Shown here in pieces: positions 12,267 through 23,000 of a stretch of 64,000 nt of DNA (its first letter is position 1; the number at the start of each line of letters is the position of its first letter). This stretch comes from Oasisia sp. SBJ-2009 (taxonomy: Eukaryota; Annelida; Polychaeta; Sabellida; Siboglinidae). Made by a program: the position numbers and the translations under genes. A model generated the notes under the pieces. The model saw nothing but the letters and a program-made list of their open reading frames with translations. It was not told the origin of the DNA and ran no database searches. Location of the stretch: NCBI GenBank assembly GCA_964017155.1, contig OZ024857.1, positions 8,048,190 to 8,112,189 on the forward strand, read 5' to 3'.

Positions 12267-15189
12267 CCTCTCCTCTCTGCTCTCTCTCACCTTCACTTTC
12301 CCTCTTGCTACTTAAGGATCATCTAAGAATATCGATCTCCTAGATCAAGCATAATTACTTTCATTTGGGCTCAGCCCTCACCCTACTCCACCCCTAAGTT
12401 GAAAATGTACAAACATTGATATGATAATATCAATATCTTATGCTTAGTTAGTAACATTATCACTTGCCTTTGCCGATTCACCTGATCATATGTCCATGTG
12501 CTTTAACTTTGAATAACAATAAGATTAACAATTATTTATTAAGACTCATAATAAAATAACTAATCCACCTAGCAAGAGATATAACATTTTCTTTGGTGTC
12601 ACAATTTTTGTGTGTAAATTGTGCATGCAGTCCACCAGATGGTAACATTCAAAACGTAATTACAAGTATAACAAAATGGTGCATATATCACTTTCTATAG
12701 ATATCTGATGCCAAATCGAAACTGCTTATCTGTGAACCCCCTACGCAAATGAACGTAATTACATTTATAGCATGTCCGTTTTCAGAGATAATCCCTTACA
12801 TATATTTCAAATGGGCATCAGCAACATAATAACGCAGTTAGTGGGGAGCATTGGTCATGCTATAGAGCGCCGGACTGTCAATCGAGGGGACGGTGGTTCA
12901 ATCCCACCTACCGCCGTTTCGAAACTTGTGCAATTTCGTTCACCCCACATTTCCCTGTGTCTTTCGGAAGAGGCACTAAAAGCCCAGGGGAAGTAAAAGA
13001 TCCCACACAGGGGGTAAATGTGTAACCTGTAGTAGACTCACAAATTCTCGTTGGACTTTAAACGCCCCGTCCAGTATCTGAGAGAAGAGAAGAAATTATT
13101 AGCTCGTTTGAACAAAACTACAGCAGTATCAATTGATTTACCTGACTCCTGTGTACCCAGGGCAAGAAGTCGACCCAAGACGAGCGAGGCGTGGCCGCCA
13201 AGAAGACAGTGGAGATGGACGACGCCCTACATGGCGCGGCCAAACAGGTGGGCAGTGCTGATGGCAGAATGTGATAACCTTAGAAGTCTCCTGGTGGTTC
13301 GAGACAGAATAAAGAGGAACACTGGTCTTGGTGGAACTTGCCTGGCTGCCATAATGTAAAAAACGAAATCAGTGGAAACATTTCACATGTCAATGGCAAA
13401 GGTTGTGAAGGTTTCTCCTAAGATACATTTTTAGCAATTTGATTTCAACTAAAATATGGAACCTGTCTAATATCTGCGTCAACATGCTTATTTGTACAAT
13501 ATGTAGCATTGCGTAGACTGTTATTGGATCTAGTTTAAAATGTCAACCGTTAAATTTCAATAATGGTTTGTTTGACTATATGTATGCATAACCTTGACCA
13601 CAGATATCCACATATACCAGTTACCAATCTTGTGAGTCAGGTTTATTGTAAAAAAACATTCTTAAAATACAGCAGTTGTATTATTATAAATCATATACGA
13701 TTGAAACAAGAAGTAAACACATGTGCCATTGCTGTGCCCAGGTGCGAGTGGTTCAGGGCAAAGAACCGAACCACTTCATGGCGATGTTTGGCGGGAAGCT
13801 GATCATCTACTCGGGGGGCAAGGCGGGCTGGGGGCAGGCCCAGGACGAGGGGCCGGGGGACACCTACCTGCTGCACGTACGCGGCGTGTCCCAGTACAAC
13901 ACCAAGGCTGAACAGGTGGGCACTGGCGCTCTTTCTGTGCTGATGGTCTGGTTTGCGAAATTGTATTACTAGTGATAAGATGGTTAACATTTGCTTTTGA
14001 AGTTACTGTAAAATAGTGAATTAAATGGTGTAAATGTTTTATGTTTACTTCAGATATATCAGAAAAGCATGTCACTGTGTGTTAATTTCTAATGAAAATA
14101 CAAAAAATACCTCAAACAAATTAAATAAGTAGTAATTACAATATCATTTGTTTGCCTTCATTTTATTAGAACTTGGTGAAATGTATACTCTATGCGGTGC
14201 ATTTAACAGAATGATAGATAGATTGATTTCATCGAGGTTAGGTCGGTATAATTCCAGGTATTCTGTGTGTCTTACATAACAAATGTGCAATATTGAATAT
14301 ATTGCTCATGGCTCGAAGAATGGTTTATTGTAGTATAGTTAACATATTTTGGAGCTTAATTGTCGATGATGAATACGATGTTTCGACCCGTCATCTATGT
14401 GAACTACCTCGGGTAGGCCAATAGATGACGGGTCGAAATGTCGTACTTATCATCGACAATTAAGCACCAAAGTAAGTTAATTATACTACAATAAACAAAT
14501 GTGCAGTCGAAATAACAACTCTTTGACAATGTTGCTGACAGTGTCAATCTTGTTCTTGCAGGTGCCTTTGAGTGCTGAGTCACTCAATTCAAATGACGTC
14601 TTTGTCTTGTTTATGAAAAGCAGTGCATTTATTTGGGCCGGAAAGGTAAATCCTGCAGCAAATCTGACTTGTAACCATGATTGCTAAAATCCACATTGAT
14701 GTTCCAGTAAAATTAATATTTAATTAATTATTAAATAATTTTAACTGTGTTCTTCTGTCAACGTATGAAACTGTTTATTTTGCATAATTTCCAGACCTGA
14801 TAAGTATGTTGACAATTTTAGGCACATTAACGTATGTGTGTAGAAATCGCATGACACCAATAAAGAGTAACAAATGTTATTAAATAATATTGAACATTTC
14901 TGTCATTGCAATCGCAGTCGTCAGTTAATAGTGTAATATTTGGTTCACTCTTCAGAATTCCTCAGTTAGGTTTGCTGTTTGTGTTGTGTAGTGCGAACAG
15001 AATTATCTTTTTCCTTTATTCCTAATGTAAGATCATCATGGGGATGCATCAGGTGCTTCTATACTATAACAATTTATATAAAAAAATTATATAATATTTA
15101 TTTATTTATTTATTATTTAACATAATTATTTTTAAATAGAATTTTGTTTTGTTTTAAAGGACATCTTAGATATATTATTTATTTAATTA

Positions 15190-15239
<50 letters not shown>

Positions 15240-16606
15240 TAATTGTTAATGGATAATTTTTCATTTTGACAAAATTGATATATAATAAGATAAGATAAGA
15301 TAGCTTTATTGCCATGTGTTCACATTGTAGTTACAATAAAACATTGGAATGTGTAATGATATTGGTCGTCGTAATAGTACATTCACATGACAATACATTC
15401 ACATGCACCAAACAATGATGTTAAAATATACTACTACATTAAATAAAATAAATAAGAACGATCACATAAAAAGGTCCGAATAAAAAATTCCTCATTATAA
15501 CATCGATAAATAATTGATACGATCTAGTAGAAATATAGTAGCTTAAAATGTAAAATATGAAATAAAAAAATAAAAATATAAAATATAATAAATTATGATA
15601 AAATATACATACTAAAACTCATCGGAAAGTGGACTATGTGTTTGCTGCGGGTGGGAGAAAAATCACTTCTGTTTTGACAGGGCTTGAACGGCTAAGGGGA
15701 AAAAGCTAGTACTAAAGCGGTTGGTCCTGGTTTTTATGGATCTGAATCGGCGACTAGATGGGAGAGGTTCAAATAGGTCATGGGCAGGATGGGATGTATC
15801 TTGAGAGATGAGAGTCGCTCTTCCTAACAGACGCTGCTGATACAGTATTTCAAGACTGGGAAGGTCTCTGCCAATGATTCGGGAAGCAGTTTTCACAACT
15901 CTGTTTAATCTGAGCGTTTCCTTCTGTGTAATCGATCCAAACCATACTGAGATAGAAAATGTCAGAACACTCTCGATTACAGCTCTGTAAAAGTTGAGCA
16001 TGACCTGTGTGGTCAAACCAAACGATCTTAACCTTCTTAAAAAGTACAGCCGCTGCTGGGCCTTTTTGACAGTATTTACAACATTTAGTTCCCATTTAAG
16101 ATTACTGGAGATTGTTGAACCGAGAAATTTGAAATGTTGGACGATTTCAACTGTCCTGCCATCGATCACTAGAGGCGAGGGTGGAGAAGATTTCTTTCTC
16201 CTAAAATACACAATCATTTCTTTCGTTTTATTTACATTAAGTTCCAGATTGTTATCGCTGCACCAACTGATGAGTTTGTTTACTTGGTTCCGATATTCAG
16301 ATTCATCAGAATTTGTTATAAGCCCTATCACTGTAGTGTCATCAGCAAATTTCAGTATTTTAGTACCTACGTGACAAGATAAACAATCATGTGTAAAAAG
16401 AGAGTATAACATTGGTGACAGAACACAGCCCTGAGGCGTGCCAGTAGATAACGTAACTGATGATGATAAGTTGTCGCCTATTTTTACAACCTGCGGCCTA
16501 TTTAAAAGAAAATCGAGGATCCACAGACACATGGATTGAGGAACACCGAGACTCTGTATCTTATCGAAAAGTTTTGATGGGATAATTGTGTTAAAAGCAG
16601 AAAAGC

Positions 16607-16643
<37 letters not shown>

Positions 16644-17938
16644 ATATTATATATATATATATATTTGTTGTATTTCATTTTATTGTATATAGGCAAGATG
16701 TGGCCGAAACATCAGAACAGATTTCTGTTTGACATGAAATGTACATTGCTTGTTGACAATGCCGAATAAAGTTTTGTTATTATTATTATTATTATGTGTG
16801 TCACTTTAGGGCTCAACAGGAGATGAACGAGAGATGGCCAAACAGTTGGCAACAAAATCGCCAAGGTAGGAGTGATTCTAACCCTAGTGCAACATCAGGA
16901 GTGTGTATATTTTGTCACCTTAAAATAATAAAATCTTCACCTGTCATATTCATATATATTACACACAAAATTAGAATTGTAATGTCAGTAAACCTACAGC
17001 TGATAATGACTCCATTCCGTCATAAACATGCTCACCAGGAAAAATTACTTTTGTAGATTTTTGGTGGTAAGTCTCAAATAGAGTTTCTGAATACAGCCTG
17101 TGGTGAATAATAATAATCTGACAAGATTTGTATGCACCATAAATCTAGTAATTGAAGCCATTCAGAGGGGCATCACAGCACTGTAAAGATTTCCTTTAAA
17201 CAGTTAAAATAAAAGTGCATTTGTAAACATAATTGATGAAATAATTGTATTCGTAATAGTACTACAGCAATAATACTAATAAATACGAGTTAATTATACT
17301 ACAAGTTAAAAATAACTAAAATTTTATTAATAATTAATAAAATAGTATAGGTACTAAAATGTTCAGATTTTTCAGATGAAATGAGAACACCTTAAAATAT
17401 GGACTTATTTATGTGTTATTTCATGGTAAATACAAATGTGTGTTAACACGGGTGTAATCTGACATGTTGCCAACTTTCAGGGGCTACACACTTGTGTCAG
17501 AGGGTCAGGAGAAGGATGACTTCTGGGAGGCTATTGGGGGCCAGAAACCCTATTCCACCACCCCAGCACTGCAGGTGAGACCTTGTATAGATCCTCCTCC
17601 TCCTCCTAGGATTTTATACACATCTTGGAATTGATACAAAAATGTGTGGCACTGATTTCAAACGTGTACGTGCCACACAATAATTGTACACACAAACATG
17701 CACAAACACATACACGCGCACACACAAACACACACACACTCTCACACCACATGCACCACTACATACATACACACACACACCACATGCACCACTACATACA
17801 TACACACACACACACACCACATGCACCACTACATACATACATACACACACACACACCACATGCACCACTACATACATACACACACACACACCACATGCAC
17901 CACTACATACATACACACACACACACCACATGCACCAC

Positions 17939-17980
<42 letters not shown>

Positions 17981-19866
17981 ACATGCACCACTACATACAC
18001 ACACACACCACATGCACCACTACATACATACACACACACACCACATGCACCACTACATACATACATACACACACACCACATGCACCACTACATACATACA
18101 CACACACCACATGCACCACTACATACATACACACACACACAACACATGCACCACTACATACATACACACACACACACCACATGCACCACGACATACATAC
18201 ACACACACACCACATGCACTACTAAATACATGCATGCATGCACACACATATATTGACACAAACATGCACGCACCCATGCTCGCAAGTGCACACATACGCA
18301 CACGCACAATAAAACACAGTGTGTAGAGACATCACTCGAGAATATTATTTTAGAAATATAAATTCACTTTACAGATTTTAGGAATTAATATCAAGATCAA
18401 GACGACACATTTTGCTGGCACTAAACCACAATCTCCACCCACATTGTACATTGTTGTACTGTGTCACAGACTGCCAGAGAAGACCGTCAACCAAGGCTTT
18501 TCCAATGTTCAAATGCGTCCGGTGCTTTCACAGTCAATGAGATTGTTGAGTTTTCACAGGTGAGTGGATGTCTTCTGTGGGTTTTAGTATAATTTACAAG
18601 GCAGTTCATGATGAAGGACCACCCTATGTCAAAAACATGCTGTTGCATTCAGAAAGCAGGTTGTTGCATGACGTTGTACGTGCCGATGTCTAGGACGCAG
18701 CTGGGGACTAGAGCCTTCTCTGTTGCTGCCCAAACGCTGTGGAACAATATTTCCATACACCTGGCTACATCAACGAATGCATTCTATAGACAATTAAAGA
18801 CTTACGTGTTTAGAAAGGCATTTTAGATTAATTTCCGTTATTTACGACATTTATTTGTTATGTCATTGTTGTGTCATCATTGATGTGTCATGTCACTGAC
18901 ATGTAAATGACTTATCATATCAATGACAATACATATCAATGACTTATCATGTCATTGATATGTAATGTCATTGACATGTCATGTTATTTCATGCAATTGC
19001 CAATGACATGACACTGGTGTGTCATCAATGACACATGTCACATCATTAACGTCATCATTGATGTATCACGTCATTGATATGTCATGTTATTGATGTGTCG
19101 TGTCATTGCCATTTCAGACGGATATTGTCACTGATGACGTCTTCATTCTCGATGCCTATGACAACATTTTCCTGTGGATCGGGGAAGATGCGAGACCAGA
19201 GGAGAAGACAATGGCCATGGACGCAGCCATCGTGAGTGATGTCACATCAGTCTCACTTCCTGCCTGCTCTTCCTCCTGAAATTCTGTTTTTAAGATTTGA
19301 TCAAATACAAAGTTAGTCTTGCTTAACCGACTCTCACTCGGCTGCTTAACTTCGCCGAGAAGATTGTCTGGTCACTCAGCTAGCTTTTGAATGGTATCTA
19401 AAATGTGCTACCACGTACCCCATGGAGCCTGGGTAATTGAGGTTTATCCTGCCTTAATTCCTGCTTTGTATTTCTGTTTATTTTTCTGTGAATGTAAGTT
19501 TAATACTTTTATTAAGACTGCAGTAACACTGAGTTGTTGGTGTTCCCAGGAGTATCTGGAGACTGACCCGTCAGGTCGAGACACAGACACGCCTATATTC
19601 ATCGTGAAACAGGGCTATGAACCACCAGATTTCGTCGGCTACTTTGGCGTCTGGGACAGAGAACTGTGGAGCGTAAGTGGAGAGGTGTCAGACTCACAAT
19701 GATTCATGTCATATAAGGAGCAAATGTATCAGTGCCATGGCAAAAGAATCAAGGTTTGAATCCTGTGCTGCTGTTTCTGATTTTGCAAAAGTTTGGTTAT
19801 GCTCATTGTTGCCCCAGTTCGCTCAGCTGTATGAATGAGTACCTGGATATAGAAAGTGGTGGATGT

Positions 19867-19926
<60 letters not shown>

Positions 19927-19973
19927 ATATATATATATGATATATATACATATGTATATAATATATATATACA

Positions 19974-20057
<84 letters not shown>

Positions 20058-23000
20058 GTTTTCATGTATTAATTACAGCACGACTGAATGTATCTCAAAG
20101 TATGGAGGTGGTGTTGAATAGGTCTGTCAGGAAGTGAAGAGTCAAGTGATTTGGGCATACTTACAGATTGCATTATATAAAAACCAACCTTTTCATCATT
20201 TATTCTCTCATGTTTTGTCTGTATTTCAGGGAGGAAAGTCGTATGAGCAGCTGAAGAAAGAATTGGGTGAGAAAAATGTCAGCCTCGAGCGAGTGCAGTC
20301 TGTAAGTATCCTACCTGTAGCACCACAGTATGGATATATATATATTATATTATATATGTATATATATATATATATATATGTATATATACTATGTGTGTGT
20401 ATATATTATATATATGTAACAATTAATAGTTGGGCAGTACTGTACATATTTATAAGTATATATATATATATATATATATATATAGCCGGTATATATTATA
20501 TATATATATATAATATGTACCAGTTATATATATACTTATAAATATGTACAGTACTGCCCAACTATTAATTGTTACATTGGTCAATGTTAGGCAGTACTGT
20601 GCATATTGAGGTGTCTATAAATGGTGCCTATTTAATAAGCATTTATAAATCACAAAAAGCAGATCTGGCACGAAGATCCTCACACTGCAGTCACAGGGTG
20701 TGTGTGTGGAAAATGGAACAGCACAACAGATAATTTTTCAGTCATACAGTATATATATTTTGCTACGTTTTCTGCTGGCTAGGTTTCAAAATGTGTAGGT
20801 ATAGTATATGATAGTTTAGCATTCAAAATATGGTCAGCAAGGTGATAGATTTTGGCTCGTTTGCAATTGAATACAAAATTATCAAATTATTTTTGAAATG
20901 TGTGCTTTATAATTAGCTTATTTATCTTGTGTGTATTTTATTATAATATTTATCTATTTCTTTATTGTCACCTTTGTAACGTGCATCTCTTGTACATATA
21001 CATCACATGTTATATTATTATTTATGTAAATAATGAGAGAATGGCTCTGCCATCAAAAATAGTGAAAACTAAGGGTGTCGCTGAGTGAAAACAAAATTAT
21101 CAGTCAATTACTCAATCAATCAACCAGTTTTAATGTTGCGTTTGCAGAAAAGCACGGCAAATGGTGACTTGTCATTCAGTGACGTCAGCAAGTTTCCCCT
21201 AGAGGTGCTGCAACAGAAGGACGACCTACCTGACGGGGTGAACAAGGACCACAAAGAGGTGGGACCACACGCACTTCCACACTCACTTCCACACTCACTT
21301 CCATACTCACTCCCACACTCACTTCCACACTCACTTCCACACTCATTTCCACACTCACTCCCACACTTACGTCCACACTCACGTCCACACTCACTTCCAC
21401 ACTCACTTCCACACTCACTTCCACACTCACTTCCACACTCACTCCCACACTCACTCCCACACTCACTTCCACACTCATTTCCACACTCACTTCCACACTC
21501 ACGTCCACACTCACGTCCACACTCACTCCCACACTCACTTCCACACTCATTTCCACACTCACTCCCACACTCACTCCCACACTCACGTCCACACTCACGT
21601 CCACACTCACTTCCACACTCACTTCCACACTCACTTCCACACTCACTTCCACACTCACTCCCACACTCACTCCCACACTCACTTACACACTCATTTCCAC
21701 ACTCACTTCCACACTCACGTCCACACTCACTCCCACACTCACTTCCACACTCATTTCCACACTCACTTCCACACTCACATCCACACTCACGTCCACACTC
21801 ACGTCCACACTCTCGTCCACACTCACTTCCACACTCATTTCCACACTCACTCCCACACTCACGTCCACACTCACTCCCACACTCACTTCCACACTCATTT
21901 CCACAATCACTCCCACACTGACTTCCACACTCACATCCACACTTACATCCACACTCACTCCCACAGTCACTTCCACACTCACTTCCACACTCACTTCCAC
22001 ACTCACTTCCACACTCACTCCCACAGTCACTTCCACATTCACTTCTACACTCACTCCCACAGTCACTCCCACAGTCACTTCCACACTCACTTCCACACTC
22101 ACTTCCACACACACTCCCACACTCACATCCACACTCACTGCCACACTCACTTCCACACTCACTTCCACACTCACATCCACACTCACTCCCACACTCACTT
22201 CCACACTCACTTCCACACTCACTCCTACACTCACTCCCACACTCACTTCCACACTCACTCCCACACTCACTTCCACACACACTCCCACACTCACATCCAC
22301 ACTCACTCCCACACTCACTTCCACACTCACTTCCACACTCACATCCACACTCACTTCCACACTCACTTCCACACTCACTCCTACACTCACTCCCACACTC
22401 ACTTCCACACTCACTCCCACACTCACTCCCACACTCACTTCCACACTCACTCCCACATTCACTTCCACACTCACTCCTACACTCACTTCCACACTCACTG
22501 CCACACTCACTTCCACACTCACTCCCACATTCACTTCCACACTCACTCCTACACTCACATCCACACTCACTCCTACACTCACTCCCACACTCACTTCCAC
22601 ACACACTCCCACACTCACATCCACACTCACTCCCACACTCACTCCCACACTCACTTCCACACTCACTTCCACACTCACTCCCACACTCACGTCCACACTC
22701 ACTCCCACACTCATGTCCACACTCACTCCTACACTCATGTCCACACTCACGTCCACACTCACTCCCACACTCACTTCCACACTCATTTCCACAATCACTC
22801 CCACACTTCCACACTCACTCCCACACTCACTTCCACACTCACTTCCACTCACTTCCACACTCCCACACTCACTTCCACATTCACTTCTACACTCACTCCC
22901 ACAGTCACTCCCACAGTCACTTCCACACTCACTTCCACACTCACTCCCACAATCACTCCCACACTCACTTCCACAATCATTCCTACACTCACTCCCACAC

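Noticed and set aside
10980..12326. 448-codon Ser/Pro/Leu frame in villin intron 10
   Set aside because: Pyrimidine minisatellite; frames are open on both strands, and it is spliced out between exons 10 and 11 with matching phases.
12840..12915. Possible tRNA gene
   Set aside because: A and B box words are present, but no acceptor or anticodon stem can be paired and a SINE body follows.
13691..14075. Minus-strand frames near 13.7-14.1 kb
   Set aside because: They are shadows of GC-rich villin exon 12, which encodes a clear gelsolin-domain block on the + strand.
17614..18326. His/Thr-rich and Cys/Val-rich frames near 17.6-18.3 kb
   Set aside because: By-products of (CA)n and its 30-40-bp units; no start or domain signal.
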